From assembly GCA_011009095.1 (NCBI GenBank), contig VTPC01090901.1:23419-87418 (forward strand): a stretch of DNA of 64,000 nucleotides, in the 5' to 3' direction. Shown piece by piece: positions 49,432 to 59,182 of this stretch. The position numbers and the translations under genes were made by a program. Numbering within the stretch: position 1 is the first letter of the stretch; each line of letters starts with the position of its first letter. This stretch comes from Ignelater luminosus (lineage: Eukaryota; Arthropoda; Insecta; Coleoptera; Elateridae). The notes beneath the pieces were generated by a model. It ran no database searches. It worked only from the letters and a program-made list of their open reading frames with translations, and was not told the DNA's origin.

Positions 49432-51420
49432 TTGTTTAGAGAGATTTTAAAAATACCAAAAAAAAGAGGAATGTGGACGGAAAAACAATTGAAAGAGGCT
49501 ATGCAAGCTATCAAAGATGGGATGAGTGCAAGAACAACAGCAAAGGAGTTTAGAATTCCTCGCAGAGCATTAAGGAACCATATCGAACCATCGAACCATA
49601 TCCTAGCAGAGAAAAAATCGAACAATCTTCTTGTTTAACATCTAAGCAAGAAGCTGAATTGTGTAATAGAATCTTTAGGTTGGCTGATGTCGTTATTTTT
49701 GAATGACCACCCTGATGTAGCACGAGGAAAATCTCAATTTATAAACCCAACACTAGCTGCCAAATGAAATAGATTTATAGTCAGGGGCCATTTCGAGAAA
49801 CTGAACCAGATAATGATAAATCTAAGGGTTTTAGGTCATTGTTAGTTTCTAAACCGATGTTTGGGTTTTACAGGTAATGCTTGATTTAGATATCATGGAC
49901 AAGCCACATCTAATTTTTAATATTGATGAAAAGGGTTATCGGCTTAACCTATACAAAGCGCAGCAGGTTTTTGCCCGTAAGGGTTCAAAAAGAGTTCATC
50001 TAATTGGGCAAGAACACGCAGGAAATGTACTACTTTAGGGAAAATGATATTGTCTATGCTTCTCTTTAAAAGCAAGCATAAGAAGATTTAACAATGATTT
50101 ATTGACGGACATCTATTGCAATGGGGAAAAAGTCGAAAAAGAGGCCTAATTCCCGTATAAGCTAGAAATCGGAACATGTTCAAGAAAACTTAGATTTTAA
50201 CTACAAAGCATAAAAAAATAGAAATACCAAAAGGGTGCCAGAAACAGTAACACACAAAAATCTTTTTCACTACGGTCTTTAATATTTAATGACCGTAGTG
50301 AAACAATGAATTCATATCAAATGAATATATTTGAAGCAAAACTCAAGGCAGAACTCGGATGAGTACTCAAAATTTTAAAATGACATTACAATATTTTCAG
50401 ATTGAATAGATGGATAATCTACCACCAGGCTTTCAGACAAAAATGAGTGAAAAGGGTAGTATGAACACCGCAACGTTTATCATATGGCTTGATTATTTTG
50501 CTAAGTTCATGCCACCGGAAAATGTGCTCCTTATGATGGCACATCATCTCATCTTGATGCTAATATTGTTGACTTCCATGTTGTTACATTATTCTGCTTA
50601 CCTAGCAATAAAACCTATGAGCTGCAGCCTATCAACAAGGCAGTGTTAAAAGCATGTGAAACTTACTGGAATGAAGAGGTAATGTTCTACTGGACGAACA
50701 AACCAAATCGGACCATTAAAAAATTTACATTTTGTAAGATATTGTTCAAAGTATGACCTAGGGCAACAACCTACCAACGTCATGGGAAGTTTTCAGGCTA
50801 CAGAGATTTTTCTGTATGACCCAAACATAATACCAGACGTAGCATTTGCACCTTCAGAGATTACTGAGAGATACTTATCTTCAACTGGTTTCTCTGCTAG
50901 AACATCTACTCCAACAAACACAAAGAAGACAGCTCAAAGGTTTCAGCAGGATGATAGCAGTTCTCTATCGTCAAATCAAAATTCTTCTTTACACGATAGC
51001 TCGAGTTCTTTTGAAACTAATGCATTTAGCAGTTTCAAAGATATTTTAATAACACCTGAGATAGAACTTACTAAAACAGATACTGTGAGAAAAAATTCTT
51101 TTTTTAAACTACCGTGCCCAGAAAGTGACTAAAGCACTTTTCCAACAAAACAAAAATAGGGCAAAAGTGAAGAAGGTTGAACTATCAATTAACAATCAAA
51201 GCCAGGACCTAGTGGTCTGCAACCAGAAAAGACAAAGCAGTCTGAGAGTTGGCTCTGCAACGTATTTCTGAAAGATGTGGTGAAAGAGATGAGGTTATGC
51301 CTGAAATGTACTAGATACGTACACGAGAAGTGTGTTGGTTTAACTTCCACTGATAAAGATATAAAATTAATTGTGGCATAAAGTGCTGGTTTTGCTTGGC
51401 TCTTGGTGACGTGATGTAGC
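49432..51420 (+). pseudogene. pogo/Tigger-type transposase with C-terminal zinc finger, decayed
   Basis: The N-terminal psq-like helix-turn-helix is intact (GMWTEKQLKEAMQAIKDG, then TAKEFRIPRRALRNHI). A degraded linker follows. The DDE core begins near 49,900 with KPHLIFNIDEKGYRLN (first Asp) and continues in other frames (DNLPPGFQTKMSEKGSMNTA, TFIIWLDYFAKFMPPENVLL). A frameshift then leads to DGTSSHLDANIVDF (second Asp) and LPSNKTYELQPINKAV. The third catalytic position, normally LQPLD, is Asn here. The C-terminal region (GSFQATEIFLYDPNIIPDV, then Ser-rich) is open to 51,132. A PHD-like Cys/His cluster at about 51,294-51,400 (CLKCTRYVHEKCVG, then CGIKCWFC after one frame change) closes it. 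Multiple frameshifts and stops show it is dead. Confidence 0.85.
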
Positions 51421-51579
51421 GATGGTTATTGTTGCTTCATATTGTTGATGTGATGGATAACTTCAAAATGTCAAAATGGTCCGCCAACTTATACTATCCT
51501 ACTGACTAACTCACGACCCTAAATTAAGAATTTCATGCTGTATCGATTGAATTAAGTAAAATTGCTTTGGGCTACATTA

Positions 51580-51637
51580 GGTTAGATTGCTTCTTATAAA
51601 GTTAGGTTAGATTGCTTCTTATACAGTTAGGTTAGAT
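51580..51637 (+). repeat. 25-bp tandem repeat containing TTAGGTTAG
   Basis: The unit ggttagattgcttcttataa (25 bases with its agtta end) is present twice, at 51,580-51,604 and 51,605-51,629, with one difference. A partial third copy follows. The junction of each unit makes ttaggttag, resembling the insect telomere repeat TTAGG. Confidence 0.85.
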
Positions 51638-51639
51638 AA

Positions 51640-53245
51640 TCTTAAATACGACTAGTTTTGACTAAACCATTCAGCTTACTAGTTTAACCCAGGTTAGATT
51701 GAATTACAACGTTATACGAAAGCTTTAATTCTATTACAGTGACCAGCGATTTCAGTTGAAACAAAAAACAAAAAAGATCAAACGGGAATTAATCTTTTTA
51801 TCAACAGAGAAAATTGTAGGATTGTCAATGCTATAAATTTTAATAATTTATGTGAGAAATTACGACAGGAATAAATTTTTTATTTATGTTTATCTTCTCT
51901 GAGCTTTAAGTTCCGTAAAGATTTAATCTTCCATTTAAAGAAAACTTTTAAATCGTGCTTAAAACGGTAATAAATCTGTTCTTTGTTCTAGATTTACTCT
52001 AGCTTATGCTTTCTATTAAATGTATACTAAACAGATGTTTGTGTATACATACTTGTAAATTTCTGTCTAAACAACTTTGTATAATTCCATCAGATACACA
52101 TCAACTATCAAGACTTAATTAGCCTCATTACTAAAGTTAGCTATTAATAGCGCTCATGTACTAAGTTGCTATTTAATTGCTCTAGTAATTTTGTGTTTGC
52201 ACCCTAAAATCATCATGTCCAGAGAAAATTTTTCAATGTGACAAATAAGCAAGGAAGATTTTCATTCTTTCGAACAAGTTGTTGAACAAAATAAAGTTTG
52301 TAAAATTTTACATAATTTAAATGCAATCCTTAAAAGAAAAACAAGCTAATTAGCTTCGGTACTACAAGCTATTGATTAAAACTTCAAATTCATTTTAGCT
52401 CCTAGGACGATATTAATGACAAAAGTTTTAACTTTCAGTTATGAAGTTACACAAAGACGAATTTATATTCATTCATATACACCCAAGTTTACCGCAAAAC
52501 TTTAATTAAAATTTCGAAATTGACAATCTAGTGCTTTTAATAATCCCACTTATATTGCTGTCCGTAGAAAATTTCTGAGCACTTGAAATATAATTGAGCC
52601 ATCACGTTTATATTAATTAATACTCTACTCTCATACGTGTGTAATAAAAAATCGAACAAAAATTGTATAAATTTGTAGAGATCTTGATTTAATCAACTGC
52701 ATGTTGAGGCACACGAAATGGCATTCAGCTCACAAACACTTGTTCACTTGTTCTTTTATTCGGCAACAAATCCTAATTAGGATACCCTCTTGATCTAATA
52801 AGAAATCATTGTAACCCTTAGCAGATACAAGGAAGATGTTAGCCATGATAATTAGGGAGAATTAGATATTTTTTCGGTTTTATTCTCTTCTAACAAGAAT
52901 AGACGCCTGTAGTTTAATTAAATTAAAGTAAGCCAAATTAATATTTGGAAATAAAATTAATAATTTTAATTTTAAATTAGCTAGATATTTATCTTGGATT
53001 TTCCATAAAGGGAAAGCAATTTCCTATAAAATGTCTTCATTAAAAAAACCATTATTCCCTTCCATTTCAATAATTCTTATCGCGGTTTTACAAACGGATG
53101 GGTAACATTTGAAAATTGTAAGTTGATAGTTACCAACAGTAACTACATGTTAAGATATTTAAAAACAAAATTTATTTAAAAATCTTTTTGTAACAATCTT
53201 TTCCGGCTGTTACAATTAAAACACTGAGATACTTATCAAGCAAAA
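51640..53245. other. AT-rich non-coding stretch, no gene seen
   Basis: No open frame of interest and no clear repeat. Confidence 0.6.
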
Positions 53246-53250
53246 CCCTA

Positions 53251-53295
53251 GTTGGAGGCTTTGGGCATGAGTTAGGAGTTGAAGCAATAAATGAG
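53251..53295 (+). repeat. LINE-associated motif, forward copy
   Basis: About 45 bases (around tttgggcatgagttaggagt) are inverted at 56,260-56,304. They lie about 230 bases 5' of the Jockey fragment on the same strand. Confidence 0.75.
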
Positions 53296-53479
53296 AACGC
53301 ACCTACACAATTAGGTGTACTAAACAAACAAAATGCAAAAGTAGCATACAGATTTCGCTACGTTATGCAGCACATGGTATTCACCACTTCTTCCCGGACG
53401 GCAAAGAAACGAACTTGATCAGATGTCTGAAACCATGAATTTGTTGGACGGCATCATGGCGAATGCTTGTCCTTCCGAA

Positions 53480-54165
53480 GTCGAGTCAAACACCGTTTTA
53501 GCTCAAAACTATAGACCGATCAGTGTCTTAAATATCTGTAGTGAATAAGAGATTTCACCCTCCTGGTCCGGCTTGTCGAATCCTACTTTTCGAAAAAGTG
53601 CTTTAATGTAAACCTGAACAATTTTCATAGATCGTCATTGAGGGCACAAACTGCAAATGAGCTCTGAGGTTCACAAGTGCACTCCTGTCTTTGAGGATTT
53701 TCTCTCAGCATCTTCGTGCGATCTTTTAATGACACCTAACACATAGTTTGCATTGCACATTGATAATACTAGTTTATTGTCTAACTCTGTGGCACCACAA
53801 CTAACTTTGCAGAGACTGCAGACTGCAATTGAGGAACTCGGAGTGGTTTGGAATCTAAAAGATCGAAACTAACATCAATAAGAGTGCTGCGATTTGGATA
53901 ACCAAACGATGCCCTATAACATTTGTATCTAAACATACTCCAGTTCATTCATAACAAAGCCCTAAGAATAGCTTTTGATGCGACCTGGCTTGTTCGCAAT
54001 TCTTAGCAGCCACAGTTAAGGACTCATCAAGGGCTCCATCTTGGGTATTTGTAATTCCCTCGCAAGTCATGACTAGTGGGTTAGTTATATTTCGTACAGA
54101 TAATATTACAAATTCTTCTGCTTCTAGGAATGAATACTTAAAGAAGCTTAAGAGGCATCTGCATT
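53480..54165 (+). pseudogene. Jockey-type reverse transcriptase relic
   Basis: Scattered RT pieces are readable in order on the plus strand. QNYRPISVLNICSE at 53,505-53,548 corresponds to the NYRPISVL motif. An ILSPILYN-like stretch is heavily decayed. Then comes HIDNTSLLSNSVAPQLTLQR with LQTAIEELGV (the FADDTALL region, catalytic Asp pair altered to DN). Finally, NKALRIAFDATWLVRNS near 53,955-54,005 matches the conserved NKxLRxAxxAPWxVRN tail of Jockey proteins. Stops and frameshifts occur every few dozen codons, so this is one of the older copies in the window. Confidence 0.7.
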
Positions 54166-54174
54166 TTTAAAATC

Positions 54175-54955
54175 AATTACGTGCTCTAATGTTTACCGCC
54201 TTATTCTTAGAAAATTGATCTAATAACCTTGTCAGAGCAAACGCGTGGCAACGAATTTGAAACTAAATATCTGAGTCTGGCAAGCAAAAGCATCGTTCTT
54301 CATGTACAGTATTTCTCTATAACTTTGATCCTTCTAGAGTATTTCTAAAATCTAGAAACTGTGGAGCATGATCATCTAGTCTTTAACCTTTTTTTTGATT
54401 TCATTTTAAAAGTTCTAATTACTTTGTGTATTCTTTGTGTTGGTCAAGCCAACTCTGTGCCTTTTTTGCGTTTGTGTAGGAATGTTGTTTAAGGTTAACT
54501 CAGATGACACTTGGAAACTCAACTTCTGTTTTATAGTCTTTCCCTTCATTTTGCGTTTCCTCAATACTTTGGTAGATAGATCAACTCCAATTTTCTATGG
54601 TTGTTTCATGCGCTCCTTTCAGTGCAAATGAACTTGTGATATTTTACTGGTATATGGAAGCTTCTTGTTGAAAGCCTGATTCTTGTGGTGTGACGAGATC
54701 AAAAAGGTCTGTCTTACCTTTTGTCATATAGGGGAAAAGTATTAAGTTGGAATGATACTCGTCAGATTTCACTAGTGATGGTGGTCAAGCTTGACGTTGG
54801 TGTAGTCTTTGGAGGTGTGTTGCAATTGATTGTGTCACCACTCCTTTGGTGGATTCTTGGAAGAATTAGCTTTTTTTTAGGTTTTTGTAACTGATTTATA
54901 TTTTATTCTAGGACAAAACCTACGTACTAAAGTATCCAAATATCCTGCGATATTT
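54175..54955. other. No clear gene; possible LINE-derived sequence
   Basis: A 64-codon frame at 54,437-54,631 (+) is unrecognised. The part at 54,640-54,900 is less AT-rich. It may be 3' sequence of the adjacent minus-strand LINE. Confidence 0.35.
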
Positions 54956-54959
54956 AAAT

Positions 54960-56168
54960 CTTTTCACGTATCCTGTACGTCCAGAAAATTCTATTTTCTT
55001 CTTCATCTTCTTTAGTAAGACTGTTTGATCTGGATTTTTATGCTATTGTTGTTCTTGGAATATTGATTGCCAGCTGTCTTTCCATCGTTTGGGTGGTCTT
55101 CCTGGTGATCTGTTCCCGTCTGGTTTTCATAGCTAGTCTGGTGTCCGTCATTCTGGTTATGATATCATCGCATTGTTTATCTGTCTATCCCACATTGTGT
55201 ATCCTGCTATGGCTCTAAGAATTTTTATTTCGATTGTTCTTAGTTGCCTTTTAGTTATGGCGCTATCGGCTCTGGCTTCAGCTTCGTATGTCATCACGGG
55301 TCTAACGCGTGTTTTATAGATTCTGAATTTGCATTTGATAGTCAGAGTTTTGTTTCTCCAGATTACTTGTTTAAGGTGTTCAAATCTAATGGCTGCTTTG
55401 TTGACCTGCTGTCTAACCTCTTTTTTGAGATTGCTACTGCTGTTTATTTTCACCCCGAGATAATCAAAACACATCACCTGTTCAGCGATGATGTTGGCAT
55501 CCACTGCCAGTTTGCATCGCTATTAAGGTCTTTTATTAGTGTAATGTATTGTTTAGGTACGCCTTTCTGCTTAAGTATATATAAGACATCTTTCAGCTGT
55601 ATGCTGTCAAACGCTTTTATTAGGTCTATGAAACAGATAAATGCGGGTTTGTTATATTAGATTGCTATTTCTGCGATCTGCCTTAAGATAAAGATGGCAT
55701 CTTCTTCGGAAGCCCTCTTGTTCTTCACTCATCTGTATAATGTGGGATATTTTTGTTGCAATAATACTTGTAAAGAGCTTCATTGCCGAGTTTAATAGTT
55801 TGAAGGTTCCTTTCTGTCTCTTTTTTTTAAATAGTAGAATTGTGATACTTTGTTTCTATTCTGTTGGTGTTTTTCGGATCTTTATTATTTTCCTAAATAA
55901 TTTAGTTATTTCTTGCGCTAATGATTTTCTCCTATATTTTGTAAGTTTGGGGGATTTTTCTATTTTTTAATTTTGTTATTGCTTTTCTGACCTGTTCGAG
56001 AGTAATTGTTATTTGTTTATTATCAATTTTATCTTCTTCATCGTTGTTACCGGTGGTGTTTGTCTCGTCATCATAAAGTTGTTTGAAATATTGTACCCAT
56101 CGTTCTTCATCAGCTTTTACTTGTGATTCTCGTTTATTGGCTTTTTTAGGCCTCTTAGGATTTTCCAT
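54960..56168 (-). pseudogene. LINE reverse transcriptase fragment, C-terminal half
   Basis: On the minus strand the segment starts MENPKRPKKANKRESQVKAD, continues RWVQYFKQLYDDETN and TLEQVRKAITKLKNRKIP (the pre-RT region), then degrades through the RT core with several stops. A clear frame at 55,504-55,157 follows: VMCFDYLGVKINSSSNLKKE, FRIYKTRVRPVMTYEAEARA and KRQLRTIEIKILRAIAGYTM, which is the thumb and C-terminal region of a LINE protein. The SPGRPPKRWKDSWQSIF tail lies near 55,070-55,110. The FADD catalytic box was not found. The clade is uncertain among RTE/Jockey-like LINEs. The motif at 56,260-56,304 lies just upstream and may be part of the same ORF. Confidence 0.8.
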
Positions 56169-56259
56169 ACTCGTTTCTGCGATCTGTTCATATCATATTC
56201 CATGTCTGTGTTGAATTTTCTATTTTATTTGTAGGAAATTTTACTTTTGAATTTAGTGA

Positions 56260-56304
56260 GTCATTTACTGCTTCCACTCCTAACTAATGCCCAAGGCTTC
56301 CAAC
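56260..56304 (-). repeat. LINE-associated motif, inverted copy
   Basis: Reverse complement of 53,251-53,295. It sits about 90 bases 5' of the minus-strand LINE fragment. Confidence 0.75.
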
Positions 56305-56599
56305 TGAATTTTAGTTTGGTAAATACATATATTAGAGTTAATTAATATAACAGCCTAAAATGTTCATTATAGAAAGAAGAAGTTTGGTTACCAAAACATA
56401 AAAATTGTATTAGTCTTGTAATCGTTGTTCAGTTGAATTACATTAATTGCGGTGTTACTGTCGATTAAAACCGCTACATCGAGCTCTGCCCAAAGAATTG
56501 ACAGTTCATATTTAGTTTAGTTGGTATGGAGTTCCGTTTTGTTCAAGTAAAAATCAGATTTCTATATACCATCTGTCCATCTAGAGAAGAATATATATA

Positions 56600-57345
56600 C
56601 AGGGTGAGTTTTTTCCGATGTTTAGTATGGGGATCTCGGAAACCAGCGAAGATAGAGAGACTATTAAATGGGGAAAGAACTGCAGTTTTACGAGCTTAAC
56701 TTAATGAGCTTTATGTTTTTTTTAAAAAATGCATGGCTAACTAGATATCTCGCAAAAATAGTTTTTTTGTTATTTTGTTCAGTGCCTATAGCTCTGGTAT
56801 TATTGACTTAAGAAAAAATGTATAGCGGAAAAAGTTGTAGGTAATTATGTGCTTAATAATACAGTCTAACCGAATTTTTTATTTAAGCTATAATTTTTGA
56901 GTTATGACACAAGCTTGTGTTTTTTCTAATGGAAACCATAGTCAGCTGTGACTTTATAAAAGAGGCCCTTTTTCAACGATTCTAACGATATACCACTTGA
57001 CATAGTTATTTTTATAAATAAATAAATTATAGCTGTTTTTTTCTTTTCATTTTCGAACTGTTCAAGTAGTACGCTATAGAAACAATTGATAGATGTGCAT
57101 CGCGTTTAAAATAAAATTTAAGTTAGTTATTAAAATTTTTTTTAATTTGGAAATTATAGACATAATTATTTTGGTGTGAGATTTTTATTCCGCTGGAGTT
57201 ACAATTTTAAATAAAAATATTCCTGACAAACTAATAAACAGGGAATGACAAACGATAAATTAAGAAACAATAAAAGAAATTAGGATATAAATAGAGTAGT
57301 ACCAAAACAAGGTAATTGAAGTAAGTAAAGTATTTAAGATAAGTA
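56600..57345 (+). repeat. Left long terminal inverted repeat
   Basis: Starts at the TA target with cagggtgag; the innermost matching word is gtatttaagat near 57,330. It pairs with 57,690-58,408. Confidence 0.88.
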
Positions 57346-57465
57346 AACAAAACATAGTATGCTATGGAAACAATTAACAGATACAAACGACAATTACCTA
57401 TTGACAGGTGCAAATCATTTAGTTTATAATTAATGTTGATTTTGGTCTCCTAAATTATCAATATA

Positions 57466-57702
57466 AATTTGTCTAATCAAGAAAAGCGTGATATGATTCA
57501 GTGTTACATTTTGTGTCATAAAAATAAAAAGATGGGGTATATCAAAAGTCGTACGACACAGTAGATGACCTTAGGGAAGCTGTACTAGAAGTTTTTGCTA
57601 ATATTGATGTACGTTCCGTTAGAAAAGCAACAAATTCTTTTTTTCTTGAAAAGGTGTAACTTGTGCATTAATCATAATGTTGGACCTTTTGAACATGTTT
57701 AG
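57466..57702 (+). pseudogene. Fused N- and C-terminal stub of a DUF4817-type transposase
   Basis: The peptide NLSNQEKRDMIQCYILCHKN at 57,466-57,525 matches the first residues of the DUF4817-type transposase at 43,353 (SNREKYDMLECFILCRRN). After about 35 bases the sequence reads VDDLREAVLEVFANIDVRSV then RKATNSFF. One frameshift later it reads CNLCINHNVGPFEHV with a stop at 57,700-57,702; this resembles the C-terminal end of the same family (normally ending NGGHFEHL). The whole catalytic centre is absent. The stub cannot make an active enzyme, but it identifies the parent transposon. Confidence 0.8.
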
Positions 57703-58408
57703 TCTTAAATACTGTACTTACTTTAATTACGTTGTTTTGTTAATGCTTTATATTCTAATTTCCTTTATTGCTTCTTAATTTATCGTTTGTCATTCTCTGT
57801 TTATTGATTTCGCAGAAATTATTTTTATTTAAAATATTTATGTTTATAATTTCGAAATTAAAATAAACATTTTAATAACTAACATGAATTTTATTATTAG
57901 ACGCGATGTGCGCGTCTGTCAAATGTTTCCATAGCGTACTACTTGAACAGTTCAAAAATGAAAAGAAAAACAGTGACATAATTAATTTATTTATGAAAAT
58001 AACTATGTCAAGTGATATATCGTTAGAATAGTTGAAAAAAGGCCTTTCTTATAAAGTCATGGCCGACTATGGTTTCCATTAGAAAAAACACAAGCTTGTG
58101 TCATAACTCAAAAATTACAGCTTAAATAAAAACTTCGGTTAGACTGTATCATTAAGAACATAATTACCTACAACTTTTTCCTTAACACATTTTTTCTAAA
58201 GTCAATAATAACAGAGCTATAAGTACTAAACAAAATAGGAAGAAAACTATTTTTGCGAGATATTTAGTTAGCCATGCATTTATTCCAACAAACAAAAAGC
58301 TCATTAAATTGAGCTCGTAAAACTGCAATTCTTTCCCCATTTAATCGTCTCTCTATCTCCGCTAGTTTCCGAGATACCCATACTAAACATCGAAAAAGAC
58401 TCACCCTG
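57690..58408 (-). repeat. Right long terminal inverted repeat
   Basis: Reverse complement of the left arm, ending ctcaccctg at the TA target. Its inner limit falls close to the stop codon of the transposase stub. Confidence 0.88.
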
Positions 58409-58410
58409 TA

Positions 58411-59110
58411 TATATATGTAGGTGTAGTGGGTGCAACGTGATCTTCTGCTTGAGTTATGTTCGGATAGACGCACAAAATCTTATTAAAAAAGCAATTAAT
58501 CTGACTAACTGTAATTAACTGTACCTTGTCGAACTTGTCATGAGATTTTCGTGACTGTTTCAAAATATTTATCCATCGAGCTAATAAGTATCTCAAATAC
58601 TGTTTTTTTTTAAATTTTATTTCTTCACCTTGCGTGTGTTCATCGGCTGATGTACCCTATATGTATATTCAGTAAATTCATGGAATCGTTTGTGAGAATT
58701 TTTTATTCAGATATCCATATTCTAATTTAAATCGATTTTAAACTTTAACCTTAAAAATCGACCTTCAACTTGACCTTCAAAGTTAATCATTGCACGTCAC
58801 TGGAAGTAGTAGAAATTTTGTTAATTGTTCATTTTTAAATATAGTACCCGGAGGCAGAAATTGACGTATTGTGTGACTTATGAAACCAACACGAATAATG
58901 TCACCAAATTTGCTATTTATATTCATAAGTAGTAAATAATTATAGATTGGCTACCACAATAAAAATGTAACTTTTTTATTTCTGAAATTCCTTTAGTTCA
59001 AAAACAGGAGTTTGGGGTTTTAATTATGAATTGACTTAACTAGTTATGAGTATCATCCATTATTTATGATCTTTTCAATTTAATAAAGAGCAAATTTTAA
59101 TTAAATCATA
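58411..59110. other. No gene seen
   Basis: A 110-codon minus-strand frame (58,264-58,596) overlaps the right terminal repeat and is not a gene. The rest is AT-rich, probably intron upstream of the candidate exon. Confidence 0.5.
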
Positions 59111-59120
59111 TTTGTTTCAG

Positions 59121-59182
59121 GTGTCTCACACATATCCCATGTTCTAGAAGATTCCACTGGGGAGACAATTATAGTCGATCAA
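59121..59182 (+). CDS. Candidate host exon, 62 bases
   Basis: A pyrimidine-rich acceptor (tttgtttcag, ending at 59,120) and a consensus donor (caa|gtaagt at 59,183) bound 62 bases that are much less AT-rich than both flanks. In the frame with two overhanging bases it reads VSHISHVLEDSTGETIIVDQ without a stop and ends on a codon boundary. A second frame is also open, so the frame is not proven. Acidic and Thr/Ser residues suggest a soluble or extracellular segment, but I do not recognise the protein. No adjoining exon was found in the window, which fits large introns filled with transposons. Confidence 0.5.

Larger units (their letters stand above)
56600..58408 (+). mobile_element. Non-autonomous DUF4817-type element with inverted repeats of about 700 bp
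   Basis: The element begins cagggtgagttttttccgat and ends with its reverse complement (gaaaaagactcaccctg), each flanked by TA. The arms, about 56,600-57,345 and 57,690-58,408, pair along nearly their whole length with moderate divergence; checks include aaccatagtcagctgtgact near 56,935 against agtcatggccgactatggtt near 58,057. Between them lie about 345 bases holding a transposase stub. The total length is 1,809 bases. TA target and CAGGGTG ends fit the Tc1/mariner superfamily. Confidence 0.9.

Noticed and set aside
55244..55660. 138-codon plus-strand frame
   Set aside because: Antisense shadow of the minus-strand LINE fragment.
58264..58596. 110-codon minus-strand frame
   Set aside because: Lies mostly in and beside the right terminal inverted repeat of the miniature element; no protein similarity seen.
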